DNA from: Phascolomyces articulosus
Taxonomy: Eukaryota; Mucoromycota; Mucoromycetes; Mucorales; Lichtheimiaceae
Assembly (NCBI GenBank): GCA_025677815.1
Contig: JAIXMP010000027.1
Coordinates: forward strand, 558,001 to 622,000
Direction of reading: 5' to 3'
Length of the DNA stretch: 64,000 bases
Of this stretch, positions 1 to 12,079 are shown piece by piece. Position 1 is the stretch's first letter; the number at the start of each line of letters is the position of its first letter. A model generated the notes under the pieces. That model did not search any database. It saw only the letters and a program-made list of their open reading frames with translations, and was not told the origin of the DNA. Both the position numbers and the translations under genes were made by a program.

Positions 1-718
1 AATTGCTACTTGAACAATTAGCAATTTTACGTCAGGAAGTCAGTGATTTACGACGTGTGGTTCAAAGAACAGAGCCAGTAGAGCCGGTTATGTTATCGAT
101 TTCGGGTTCTCCAAGTCCTTTCCGCAAACATACTAGATTTACTGTAATTCCAAACGACACAAAAGTAATAAAAAGTGATCATACCAAGTTGTCTGCTGTC
201 CTTGAGGATATTGGAAATCGTTTTTTCGAGAATAGACCATGGGATAAAGCATTCTTGGAGGGTTTTGCCCAGGAACTCGAAAAGTTTGCTAATGATGTTT
301 CTAGACATGTTCGAAGAAGATTTCGTGTTGATAAGACTGTAGGATGGCAATCATCGCCAAAAGAAGGAAGAGATTTAGCAGTGGATATGATGGAAGCCAA
401 TGTTGGTGATTACTTCCCTCTTCGTTCTTGTAAAAAATCCTGGGCTACGAAGTTCCTTCTAAGAAGAGCATGGAATAGAACTTGTAAAGAAGATGCCAAT
501 GAAGGTGATATTTTGATGAATGAAAGGTACAGTCATTTAGTTTCTAAAAATATTCTCACTTTATAAGTATAATGATAGCTGTTTTCTATTACTATATATT
601 CAGCAGCAATAGTGAGCCAGCCCTTACTTTGAACACCACCACTAATTCTGCTACTCAACAACATGGAGTTGATGATGAAATTTGGGATATCCCAAATCTT
701 GATCCAAAAGAGAACTAA
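1..718 (+). CDS. Unknown protein, 3' end only (two exons)
   Basis: This is the downstream part of a gene that enters from the left edge; the true start is outside the window. Exon 1 reads in frame from base 3 to 526 and an intron (527-603, GTACAG..TTCAG) joins it to 604-718, ending at TAA 716-718. The visible 212-residue product starts with a short amphipathic stretch that looks like a coiled coil (LLEQLAILRQEVSDLRRVV), then a basic alpha-helical region and an acidic, Thr/Asn-rich tail. I do not recognise a family. It lies on the same strand and 425 bp upstream of a decayed CACTA-type transposase, so it could be an accessory gene of that element or a helix-turn-helix-type DNA-binding host protein; this is inference. 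No breaks are visible in the part shown. Confidence 0.55.
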
Positions 719-1143
719 GAAATGTTTTTTTGATGGATAAATATGGTTACAAAAATGATATTTTTTGTAGTAGTACACAGTTTCCCCAACTCAACCTTAT
801 TTCATAACACATTCTTTTATTATTACTTCTTCTCATTTTCTATTTCCTTTTCTTAGCCCATTTTTTCATTCATACTTTCAATTATTCAAGTTCTTTATCA
901 TATATAAAAACATACCAAAACACTATTTACTATCAAATCTTTGTTATTTCAATGTATGGGATATTATTATTAATGAGCGGAAGTATTTGTGAAACAATGG
1001 TAGCTTACATGAAATATTTTAAAGTGTACTTCTTCCTTCTATAGTAGTTCAATTGTACCTATCCTACTTTAAAGCAGATTATTAGCAGATTATATTATAA
1101 ACAACCAGGTCAAAATGAATTTTTCAGGTAATGATTTAATGAA
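719..1143. other. AT-rich spacer
   Basis: Between the unknown 3' end and the CACTA-type transposase. It holds T-rich and A-rich runs but no reading frame, RNA gene or clear repeat that I can support. If the CACTA element is one unit, this stretch may contain its left part, but I did not find a convincing CACTA terminal repeat. Confidence 0.5.
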
Positions 1144-4100
1144 ATGAAACTTAGGTACAAAAAAATGAATGCTAAGCATTATTTCAAATCAGGTCAACCC
1201 AGTCAATTTGACAGCTACGATCATCTTGCTAAACATGTACAAACTCGCAACCCAATGTTCAACGGCAAGGAAATCGATCCCACCAAGGTATCAAATCCTA
1301 TCCATCCTCACATTACGACAAGTATTGCCATTTACTCGGCTATGATGCAAAGAGGTGGATCTAGAGAGCTTTACGATATTGTCATTAATGAGGTTAACAA
1401 ATTCACAAAAATTGCCAAATTACCCGAACTCCTATCTCAGCATCTCGCTAAAAAGGCACTTCAGGAACGGTGTCCTGCTAAACCAAAAGAATATCCTGTT
1501 TGTGCTAATAGTTGTAAAATGGTTCTATCAGATGATGTTAATGATGAATGTAACCATTGTCATGAAAAGATATATCGAGATGGACACCCAGAAAAACCAA
1601 AGAAAACAATGGTACAATTGCCTCTCAAGGATCAACTTGCATCTCTTGTTCAAGATAAAAAAAACAGGAGAATTATTAAAGTATCCTTTCAAGCGTCAAC
1701 CGAAAAAAAATGTTATGACCGACATTTTTGATGGTGAATTGTGTATCAAGATTATGGATCATCTGAAAGACGAACATCATATCTTTTTGGCTTTATACAC
1801 TGATGATTTTAACGTCCATAAACGCAGTACACATTCCATGACTATCGCACATATCCAAATCCTTAATTTTCCTCCAGAAAAACGTACACAAGATGATTAT
1901 ATGGCACAGGTGTATTTGACTCCAGGTATCAATCCTTAAATAAAATCATTTAATTTTTTTCTTGGTCCTTATTCTTCCATCGATAATGCATTATTTTAGG
2001 TCCAAAAAAACCACAAGAACCATTTACATTTATGGATCCTTTATTATCAGAATTCAGATCACTTTGCAGAGAAGGTTTTTACGTTGATACAGGGGATAAA
2101 AATGAAGGAGTTATTAGGGTCCGTGCACACCTTCTTTTTGTCGGTGGTGATACACCAGCACGAACAAAGATGGCGGGGCACAAAGGGCACAATAGCTATC
2201 ATGGCTGTCGATATTGTACCATTGAAGGAATCTATGATAATCGTCGAATGACCTTCCCCCCATATGATATTGTTTTACCAACAATAGAGGAGGACCCTAA
2301 TGACAATGAAGATGGTCGTAGCAACAATGCTACAAATGAAATTGAAGAGGAGATAGAAGAAGAAATTGGGGAAGAAGACATCGACGAAGAAAGAAGTAAT
2401 AAAAGAAGAAAGATCAATGAAGATGAATCGTGAAAAGGGGACCTTAGATATCGTAAAATGTTCGAACAAGAAAACCCTGAAAAGGGACAAAAGCATATTT
2501 GTAGATTTGCAGAATTACCTTTCTTCCATGCACCAACTTTTTTCCCTATCGATATCATGCATGCATTAGGTCCAGGAATAGGCAAACAGGTAAATAATAA
2601 AATTACTCTATGTTACTATTAACGAATTATAATAAATAGGACCAGTATATTCTAATAACTAATTATTGTATCATATTACATTTCCATCCTAAGATCTGGC
2701 GTATGATTTGTGGAAAATATGGCAAACAAGATGAGCATCCATTATTCCGTAATCATGGTATACTATAAAAATATTTGAGTACTAGTTTTAAATAAAAATA
2801 TGCTATTAACATCTAACTACTTTTTATTTTCTATAAAGGTACACGCTCACAAATCGGAGATCTCGTGGCAAAATCAAAAACTCTGACACCATCATCTTTT
2901 TCTGGTTCTTGTGGGGATACCGAATTCCAAGGAGGTTTCTATAAAGCTGTTGACTGGATCCACTTTGTTCTCTATTTTATACCAACAATTGGACTGGAGT
3001 GTTTTGATGACCCCAGTACAAAACAAGCATTGGTAGATTTATCCCAGATATACAGATTTGCTTTCAGCCGCAACATACATAAAAAACAGCTTGATCAATT
3101 CAAAGAGACAATTGATTCTTGGGTTAATTGGTTGAAAGATCAAGTTGAAAAAGGGTTTTTACCAGTAACTGTTTTCACTATCAATCAACATTACCTTACC
3201 CATCTACATACAACTTTAACACAAATGGGCCCTCTTCCATATGTTGCTGCATTTGCTATGGAACGAGCAATTGGAAGGATCAAACGCTGTATTAACGGTA
3301 AAAAGGATGCTGCTGGAAATTCTGGAAATATTATGATCGGTCTGGCTGCCATTAGAAGAGAAGCAAGGTTAAATGATCCCTACCTTGGTAGTTTTCATTC
3401 CAGTGAAATTGACAGGTAAATGAATTTTTATCATGAATAATCTGTTACTTGCTGTTTCTATTACGTCGTTTTATAGTAACTTTCATATAATATCTATTCT
3501 ACAGTTCTGATGATGAAGGTGATTACGACAATGACGACGATGCTGTTAATGGATCTAGTGATACTGAAGCTGATCTTGATGAGAATGGCGGTGATGAAGA
3601 AGACAGTAGTGATGGAGATGATTATTCCGGTGATAGTGACGAAGAATACGATGAAGACGATTATGTGGATGATGGTTTTAACCATGATTTGTTTGAAGAT
3701 GGCGAAACTGATGATGTTGAACATTGCAGGATTATGGCTCTCTCTATGGAGGAAAATGAACCAAAGATTTTAGGCCCATTTTCGAAAAATACAACAATCG
3801 CCAATCTCCATTGTCATGTATCTTTACGAAACTATTGGGCACGAGTTAAAGGGACTTACAAAGGCATTTCTATCCCGTGAAAATCCCGTTAATAACAAGC
3901 TCTCGATTATTGATAAATGGCATGATCTCTGGTGTAGTGGATTCTATGATTCTTTTCCATCTTAAAGTCAGTACAGATAAAACAAGAAGTAAAAATCTTG
4001 GTATGGAGAAAAGATAATATTTTGGAGATGTCAAATGCTTTTTCTTTCATAAGTTTGAAGAGCGTGAGGATGTACTTGCTTTGGTTGAAGTTTTTAAAAC

Positions 4101-4293
4101 GAAAGAAGTATCACCATCACCATGGCCATGTAAATTGCCTGAATCAAAATTGGTCGTTATCCACGTAAGCTGTATCGTTGGATATATTGGTTTAGCCAAA
4201 GGAAAAGACAACAGTTATATATACTGGTCTCAAGAACGCCTTGGATATAAAAATGAATTGCCTTATGACCACGATCTTGAGCATATTCGATAA
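1144..4293 (+). pseudogene. Decayed CACTA/EnSpm (Tnp2-type) transposase
   Basis: Pieces in order match a Tnp2-family transposase: a cysteine cluster (CANSCK..CNHCHEKIY), a D-containing core (DIFDGELC, then LALYTDDFN), a zinc-knuckle part (YHGCRYC), PIDIMHALGPGIG, and a DUF4218-like part (LTHLHTTLTQMGPL, AFAMERAIGRIK), then an acidic stretch and a C-terminal piece 4081-4293. Probable exons are 1144-1925, 2000-2589, 2694-2757, 2839-3415 and 3505 onward, with good GT..AG borders. The gene is broken: a one-base shift in the A-run near 1657-1664, an in-frame TGA at 2431-2433, and further stops and shifts after 3880 (for example TAA just before YFGDVKCFF near 4015). Transposases of this family cut and join element ends in the nucleus; this copy cannot make the full protein. 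Terminal inverted repeats were not found. Confidence 0.8.
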
Positions 4294-4922
4294 CAAAACT
4301 ATATATATATCCATAACATTACCAATTCAACATCATTTAATTGATTAATTTTATCTTTACACACTTTGTACTTTTTCTTTTTTTTATTGTATTTCCTTTT
4401 CACTTCTCTTTAAAAGATACATTCATACAACATATATTACGCCTATTCTTTACCATCCACAAAATAAATTCTCACTCATACCATATTGTTGTTCTAGTAT
4501 CCATGAGGTCTTGACCACTTGATAAAAAATCAAACAAAATATATATGACTTTTACTAATGAAAGGGAAAGCAGTTATATTTATTATTAAATAGACTACAA
4601 GTAATAGACCTTCACGCTCATCTTATAAGTATGAAAAAAAATAGCATTTTCTTATAAAAAATGCCATTTTTTGGCCCGGGTACCATAAGTGGGGCCGAGG
4701 GATTTAATTATTTTGAAAATTGGCCGAAGCGAAGCTGAGGCCAATTTTTAAAAGTCTTATTATATTAAAACTCTCCTATTATGTAACTATAGGTCGTTTT
4801 TTATTGAAAAAGAAGTGATATATATAATATATGATATAATATTAATAATAATTGTATGTAGTATCAATGGTTGTATAGTATAAGTATATATGTATCAGTT
4901 TGTTCATTTTGGAAAATTAGAT
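4294..4922. other. Spacer with GC-rich hairpin pair
   Basis: A 630-bp stretch between two convergent transposase-type genes. Most of it is AT-rich. Near its right third it turns locally GC-rich and holds two adjacent inverted repeats (listed separately). No gene is seen. Confidence 0.5.
4672..4748. repeat. Two adjacent inverted repeats (hairpins)
   Basis: The first arm pair is GGCCC..GGGCC around 4674-4697. The second is a perfect 10-bp pair, AAAATTGGCC at 4716-4725 and GGCCAATTTT at 4739-4748, with a 13-base loop. They stand out as a GC island in AT-rich DNA between two mobile-element genes. They may mark an element end or a transcription end; this is inference. Confidence 0.55.
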
Positions 4923-5992
4923 TCATTGGTTGTTATTATTTAAAAGAGAGCACGTTCCTCGTCCTGTTCTGCCAATACAAGTATTACTATGACATGTTTT
5001 ACAATGTCTCACACGTACTGGTGCACGTAAACCATCAAAGGTACTATTACTTGAAGAAGGAGCAGTGTATGTAAAAGGAAATGGTGGATAAAGAAATTGA
5101 TGTGGTAGATATGGATTATAAAATATTGTTGGATCGATTGTATTTGTTGTATTATTATTATGTATTATTTCGTTTGAAGATGATGTGACAGTTGAATTAG
5201 CGTGCTCAGTGTTGCATGTCTCTTCTTCTGTTGATGGCAGTGGTGATGATACTAAAGTTAATGAAGGTGACGATGATGAAGAAGCAGTTGCTTCATCAAT
5301 AATAGCTTGAAGTCGAGGTATTTTAAGAGTAGCTGGGGTTTGTGCTTCTGGGATATTGCGTTTTCTTGATGGAGAGCGTAAATCTTGTTGCAAAGTTTCG
5401 ATTTGTTCTTTATAGCTATTTTTCGTTAAATGTATATTTTGGTACTCACACCATTTGGCATGGTAACTACGTAAATGTTCGGGCGCTTTATAAAAAATAG
5501 ACTTTCCATCAACGATAGCTGACCATAATTTAGAAAACTTGTCAAAATCAGGCTGTTGGTTACGTTGTAGTTGTTGAGGAAAATGTTGTCGAATTAGCGA
5601 GTCATATTTGTTGCGTTCAACCTGAGTTTGCACAGGGATAATAGCATGAGCAGTACCTTGACGTTGAGCCATAAATCTATATTGTGATCCAGCTGTATGT
5701 GCTGTAGATCTATGTAAGATAATCAATGAAGCTAAATCAGATGAAGATGTCCTATTTCTTGTGGATAATAATGAATTGTCTGCTGCACGGATGTTATAAA
5801 GATACATAAGTGACCGAGGTAGGGTAGAAATTCCAAAGCCTTCATCAGAATCAGCAAGATGAATGGCGTATTTATGTACCCCGGGTTCATTATAAACGGC
5901 TGGCAATCCAAGTTGTAGACGTAAATCATTTATGTGTTGCGTGAGCCATGGCTCATAATGTCCTTTGTGGATTTTACCATGTCTGTTCATTG

Positions 5993-6421
5993 TGTGAAAA
6001 ATATAAAAGGTATTAAAATCGAAAAAATAAAGACGATAAGAATACGTTGAGACTGTTATATAGATTTATTTTATAAAAAATCGTGATGATCCAACTATCT
6101 AATAAAATTGAGGTCCTTTTATACTTTTCGATGAGGTGTTTATTTCTAATTATTTATCTATTGTCGGGTACGTGTTTATATGAGTCCATAGAGATGAGGA
6201 TTGATATTTGTTATTGTTAATTTACGCCTTATGTTAAGAGGGCGTTTATTCATTTCTTATTTTCTTTATTGTTGAACATTATACCTTATTTGGTATATCG
6301 TTCTAATTCACACCATTTCATAATAATGGCGTTATTCTATTTTATTTATTATTTATTCTTTTTTTCCTCATTTAAATTTAGATGCACCTATTTGGCGTAT
6401 TCTTTTCCTACGGACACGACA
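5993..6421 (+). mobile_element. Solo LTR, copy A (429 bp)
   Basis: The element begins TGTGAAAAATAT and ends GGACACGACA (TG..CA borders). It is flanked by a perfect 5-bp direct repeat, CATTG at 5988-5992 and 6422-6426. A second copy at 47229-47659 shares both ends and most of the first 140 bp. It carries no coding sequence, so it is best read as a solo long terminal repeat left after recombination between the two LTRs of a retrotransposon. It sits inside an exon of the transposase-exonuclease gene. Confidence 0.85.
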
Positions 6422-7921
6422 CATTGTTCCCACCTAAAACATAATAATTAATTAGTGTACATACAATCATTTTTTTAACTATTAAATATACATACATCAA
6501 TGTTATGGCGCAATCGATAATCAGCAAGAACGGCATCAGCTAATGCTGGACTAGCACCAAAAGACCCAAACTTCCGAATTACGTTTTGATGAATCCCTCC
6601 CTCTAAAGAGTTGGTTCCTCGACAGCAGCGGTATAATGTGAGTCCATCTCGATCTTTTCCCATTTTAAAATAGAACGAGTAACCAGGGGGATCTGACACG
6701 TGGCCTTCATGAATCGATAATAAAACATTTTTAGACTGCTTCCAAGCCTCATTATCAAATAATGGACGTCCAGTTCTTGCGCATTTCAAAGGGCCGTATG
6801 TTTCAAACAAGTTCTTTACAACAGGATATAAGATTTCAGGTGGGGGAACAGTACCTAAAGAAATTATTACATAATATCATTGTTACATTATCAATTATAT
6901 ACCAATAACGAATGAAGCTGCTATCACCAACAATTGCTTACGTTTTACACGACGGAATATCCATCTTGGGTTTTTTAATAGCTTTTCGTCCCATGTTATT
7001 TGATTTCGTGTCAAAACCTCCTCAACCTTGTTTTTATCTTCTTCATCAACAACAAAAAGTACATCTCGTAACTTTCTTGAAAAATCATTTGCAAGACCAT
7101 GTCTTCGAGGTACTTTGATTTGATCCATTAGATGAAAAACATCCTTAAGTACTCTTGAGCGAATGGGTTCTTCAGATGGTAATTGTTCAGGAAGAGAGGA
7201 AAATTGTTGATTTCCAATTTCCCTACTTTCTTCTTGTATTTGTGATGTAGTTGGATCTTGATTATGAGATGACAGTTCGTTATCCTGGAGAATGGAAGTA
7301 ATATTGTCATTACTGTTGTAATCATCATCTGGTGACATAATATTATCGTCATTATTAACTTGTTCACTTTCAAACATTTCTAGTTTTAAGTATATTTAAG
7401 CGAGTTAGCAAAAGAATAAGTATAAAACTGTGTTAATTAATTATACAACACATACCTGCTGTAGATATATCAATATTTGATTGTTCACTGCCACCAGATT
7501 CTTCAACAACGTTTTGAGTGTTGTTTTGGATTTCAACAGGATGAGATGTACGTAGATCACATAATCTAGCAATTATTTCAAAAGAAACTTGACCATATTC
7601 AGAAAGAGGTTTACTACCATCTCTATCCACTGCATTCGGTACCAAAACTTGTTTTACGGTAATTATAACTTGCGCCTTTGTTAACTTTTTATCACCAAAT
7701 TTATCACGTTGACAGCTTATTTCTCCATTAGCAGCGGGCTGAACCATAGACCAAGGATGATAAGAAATAGATGTACCTATTCAATTAAGTAATATATATC
7801 AGAATAGAAATAATATTAAGCATGCCAACTTTAAAATAAAATCATATAATGCAGTACTATATATACCTTCATTTACTGGTTTTGATATACGCTTTCCTAT
7901 TACTTCATTATGTTTTAATTT

Positions 7922-8371
7922 GTGATAAATTTGTAGACCAGCCCAAGCATCCAATGCAGCATATTCCTTTTGCGTGTCAGATAATTCCATAGCACCCCAA
8001 TCACTGAGTCGAACATTGTTATCTTTTGGCAAAAACCGTTCTAAAACCCGGGCGCAGATTTCAGATAAGCTTATTCTTTGTGTGTCAATTGCTCCTCGTT
8101 CTTTGCAAAATCTGGCAATATCATATCCTCCAACACAAGTACCGGAAACAAGTGCAAAGTCACGCTCAATCTTATTCAAATCACCTTGTATAGCACGTCC
8201 AATCTTGATAATATTTGAATTAGATAAAACATCTATCAGTGGTTGCGGTAGCACATCCAAGTGGTGAACACAATAGATATCAACAATGTTGTTGTAGGTA
8301 ATTTGTATTGTAGTAAGCTTTCCCGGCGCATGGGTTGTAGGGTCGGTAGGCCACTCACAATCAAAACCAAC
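7922..8371 (-). other. DEDDy 3'-5' exonuclease domain (within the split gene)
   Basis: This segment of the composite gene, about residues 599-748, carries the three exonuclease motifs of the RNase D/WRN class: D and E in FDCEW (D602, E604), D in IQGDLNKI (D662), and Y/D in YAALD (Y735, D739). All four acidic residues and the tyrosine are present, so the domain itself looks intact although it lies downstream of the TAA at 8752-8750. Such enzymes remove nucleotides from 3' ends with two metal ions; why it is joined to a transposase is unknown. Confidence 0.85.
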
Positions 8372-10257
8372 TACTGTTTGCTTGGACTGTGTGGGTTCTG
8401 AAGTACTGGAGGTGGGTGTTTTGATGAGATCAAGCAATTTTTGAGCGGCAGAAGCTATTTCATCAGCTTCATTTATACAACGAATTTCTACACTATCTCC
8501 AGGGATTGTCAGCTTTGGGTACTGGCTATGATCCACTACTTTACCCGGTTCAAGGTCCGTTACAGGTTGGAGAGCTTCCTTCAATGAAGGAAAAACGTCT
8601 TCCAGAATATTCTTGTCACCTCTTACATTATCTGTAAAAAATATTTCTGGTTGACCATGACCATAGAAATCGAGTGAGCGTCGTACAGCATTGAAAGCAT
8701 ATTTCAAATGGGAAAGTGATTTTGTTGGCACAAGAAATTGTAATCGTACTTATTCATATTCGTTAAGAATTGTATATAAAGCAGTAAAAATTGGTGAGCC
8801 ATCAACTTTTCCAATCAGTTTGATGATTTTGAACGAATGATCTCCCTTGAGATACTTTGCATCAAGGACCATCATTTGTTTGTCAAGTAAATGTCGAATT
8901 TCTTCGGTGTAGCTGGTGTAAAAAGAACGAAAATACTGAGGTGAAGGTATAAATCCACCATATCCATTTTTATCGTCGAAATCGGAGAAAGTACGTAATA
9001 CATTGTTGTTATTTGAGGTAAAGTATTGATCAATTGTTGGATTCTCAGTTCGATACACTGCTGCGTTAAGATACTGGAATTCTGATCTGGCATGTTTAAG
9101 CTTGTGAAGCTCACGTAGTATTTTTTGAAATCGTTTTGGACCAACTGAATTTTGCATACAAGGTCGCAAAAGATCACCAACTGTTTTGGATACTCCACTT
9201 CTATGTGTCATATATCCAGGATATTGGCACTGGAGGAACTTGGGAAGTTGACGGATAATATTTTCATTGTTGGCAACCGAAGTAAATGAACACTTTTCAT
9301 TTTTACAGTTATAACGTGACGCCATAATATAAAAACAACTTGAATTAAATAAAAACAGTTAATAAAAAGCGTAATATAACAAAACAATATTCTTTGTATT
9401 GTTTTGTGAAATTTTAAAATGCTTACGTACTCAGTAATGTCCACTACTCGACGTGGTTTATCTGTATATCCTTTTGACTTGAGATCAGAATTACATGTAG
9501 GACATTTCAAAGTTTTTCCAAGTTTTTCAAGTAGTAAATGAGGAAGCCAAAGAAAAATACGTGGATAATAAAGACCATTTGGATTCAGATCATCAAGTAA
9601 AGCAAAGTATGGATCTTTTGGTCGTACCCAAAACGTTCCTCTACTGTATTCTGTTGGATATTTCTCACTAACAATGCGTTTTTGGACATCAGAGAGATAT
9701 TTTTGAATTACACCAGCTACTTGTGTCGCGTTATTATTTGATGCGTTGCTTGATTCATTTCTATTTTCTTCTGTAGTGTTATTATCTTCAACAGTGTTAT
9801 TCGTATTATGATGATGGGCTGCTTGGGACGTAGTGTCAATGATATCTTCAGTGCCTTCTTGCCTATTACTATCCTCTTCTTCATCTTCATCATTACAATC
9901 AATTTCATCAAGAATATCATCTTTATCATCTTCATCATATTGATTTTCTTCGGCTGAAGGAACCATGGTATCAAAAATTTTTTCACCAAGTGGTACATGA
10001 TCGTCCTCCGCTAATAATGATGTTGATTCTTGCTGTACAGGCGTTGCTGTACTCTTAATAGATGAGCTTGATGATGGTAGATTATTGTTATCATTATTAT
10101 TGACAGTCATGTTAACAGAGATAAAAGATATTTTTTTTTGTTTGTTATCCACTTTTTTAGGACGTCCGGCGTTGTGGCCTTGAGCGTTCTTTTGACCGGA
10201 AGGTCGACCTCTTTTTTTGTAGTTGAAATTTCCCTCCATTGTGAAAAAAAAATTCAA

Positions 10258-11867
10258 TGCGTTTGAATGTGGTTAAATGTAGTTGAATGTAGGTGAATGG
10301 AGTTAAATGGCGTTGAATAAAGTAGTGGAAAGATGAAACACGTAGAGCAAAAGATATTTTATTATGCATTATGCAGGCACGCACAACCTTTCGCTCTCTA
10401 ATACGTGATACAATACATAATTCTATCGATTACACACCATTATATTGTATGTAAACATAAATAAAACAAAGACTATCACTAGTATTGGTATTAACAAATA
10501 CGAAGATTCTGATAACTCGATATTGTTCTCTTTCAGTTCTTCTTTCTTAAACCATAATCATATTATATTTCTTTGACAGCTATCAAATCCCCAATTCCTA
10601 TAATGAAAAATATAATACTATCTTTTACAGAAAAAGAACTTTTATATATCATTATTTCCATGTTGTTTTCCTTGATTTCTGAAAATCAATGCACAATAGC
10701 AATTCTACATTGTTACATTAATTGACTAGGTGTCTCTCACACGTCTATTTCATAGCAACAGAAATGCTTACATAATAACTGCACGTATCCAATACTATAT
10801 TCTCAAATAATAAATGAAAAGTGGGGCGAATTGAATAGCAATCATCTCTGATATCGATTAATCAGAATTGCATAATCAGAATCGATACCTCCTGAACAAT
10901 ATAAGCATTATAATATATCATAAATAGTAATAGTACAAGTAAGAAGAGCAGAGGATCTTTTTATTTTTTTTGCCTTTTATCCGCCATTCATCTTTCATAA
11001 TATATTAAATGCCGATTCCATACAGAAAGGATCCCAAGAAACCTTGTCTGGTTTCATATTAGCTTTATAAATGTATTAGTTATATTCTGAATTAACTGTG
11101 ATAATATTTCTTCCACATGTGAGATGAAGAGAAGGGTGTGCACCCGTAAAAATTGATGCACAAAAAAAAAAGATTTTGCGTACAAAGAACACTAAAGAAG
11201 AACACGTGAGTTCGAGCGATAGTACATATCAAAGCACTCTAACAAATTCAAGAGAAAAATAAACATCCAAAAAAAAGATATCATATTATTCTTCGATATT
11301 TTTATATCCTTTAGCAATAAAGTTGTAATAAAACCAAAGGCTTACATGTATCATCAGCAAAAAAATGAAGAAATATTTCGCGCACAGAGAAATAATCCGC
11401 GCACAAAAAAAAAAAAAAAAAATTACCAAGAAAGAGCCCACAGATAGGCCATCTGAGAAATTTTATTGGATGTGCCACGCTCTCAATCTAAAATGACGGA
11501 CATTTTTTTGTGCGCAAAAAAATTTTGTGCACGAATTTTCCTTGGGATATGGCATTTTCCAATTTTTAAGATTATGTGATAAAAGGAAGATTATATATTT
11601 ATTTGTTATATTTCCTTAGATAATCATACAGAAAGAGGATAATAAATTGCTGTATATCTAATACTTATTTTTTTTATTTTTCTGCTGGGGCACAAAATGT
11701 TTCGCGCACAAAAAATGCACCAAGTAACCTCCAATTTTTAATACTCATTTTCATATTTTATAAGTTAGTTTCCACTACTCTATCGAATATTACAATACCA
11801 AAAATAATAAAGGGGCCTTGTCCATCGTCTAATTATTTATAATCACCAAAAAAAATTGGATATTTTA
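10258..11867. other. AT-rich spacer with promoter repeat and GCGCACAAAA motifs
   Basis: No gene is seen. The left end (10261-10320) holds a 10-bp tandem repeat next to the start of the transposase-exonuclease gene. Between about 11155 and 11720 the motif GCGCACAAAA or GTGCACAAAA recurs on both strands next to long A runs (11157, 11379, 11397, 11510, 11526, 11703). This suggests degraded ends of a repeated element, not a gene. Confidence 0.5.
10261..10320. repeat. 10-bp tandem repeat, six units
   Basis: Six contiguous 10-base units of consensus (A/G)GTTGAATGT run without a gap, starting 4 bp upstream of the first ATG of the minus-strand transposase-exonuclease gene. The units differ by one to three bases. 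The period matches one DNA helix turn, so repeated protein contacts on one face are possible. Confidence 0.75.
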
Positions 11868-12079
11868 TTATGAATATGAGCTATATAAAAGAGTAGCAGG
11901 GAGCATGGTTTTACCAGGTAAAATCACAAGAAAATTTTGTACACAGGAAAAATTCGTTTTCTGGGAAATGAGTGATGACGTATAATTTGTTGGATTTGAA
12001 GAACAGCGTAAGATAGAATACCAAAGTGTTTCCTTTTTTTTGTATAACAAATTTCGCAATCGATACGGGAGATATAAGC

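Larger units (their letters stand above)
4923..10257 (-). pseudogene. Transposase fused to DEDDy 3'-5' exonuclease, split by an LTR
   Basis: Exons (minus): 10257-9431, 9338-7867, 7776-7456, 7379-6903, 6854-6496, 6433-6422, then 5987-4923 after an inserted LTR. Leaving the LTR out, they sum to 1511 codons in frame. Order of parts: AT-hook-like basic N-terminus (KKRGRPSGQK), long acidic/Asn-rich linker, zinc cluster (CPTC, then NCKNEKC), DDE-like core (DAKYLKGDHSFK, FFTDNVRGDK), exonuclease (FDCEW, GDLNKI, YAALD), more conserved blocks, and a C-terminal Cys knuckle (CKTCHSNTC). The layout recalls fungal proteins annotated as DUF6729 plus 3'-5' exonuclease; that name is from memory. Two breaks are seen: an in-frame TAA at 8752-8750 (about residue 472) and the LTR at 5993-6421. 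Otherwise no frameshift, so inactivation looks recent. Start could be ATG 10257 or 10239. Confidence 0.8.

Noticed and set aside
4923..10257. Naming the composite gene a KDZ (Kyakuja-Dileera-Zisupton) transposase
   Set aside because: Cys clusters suggest it, but the expected KDZ core motifs were not seen; left as DDE-like.
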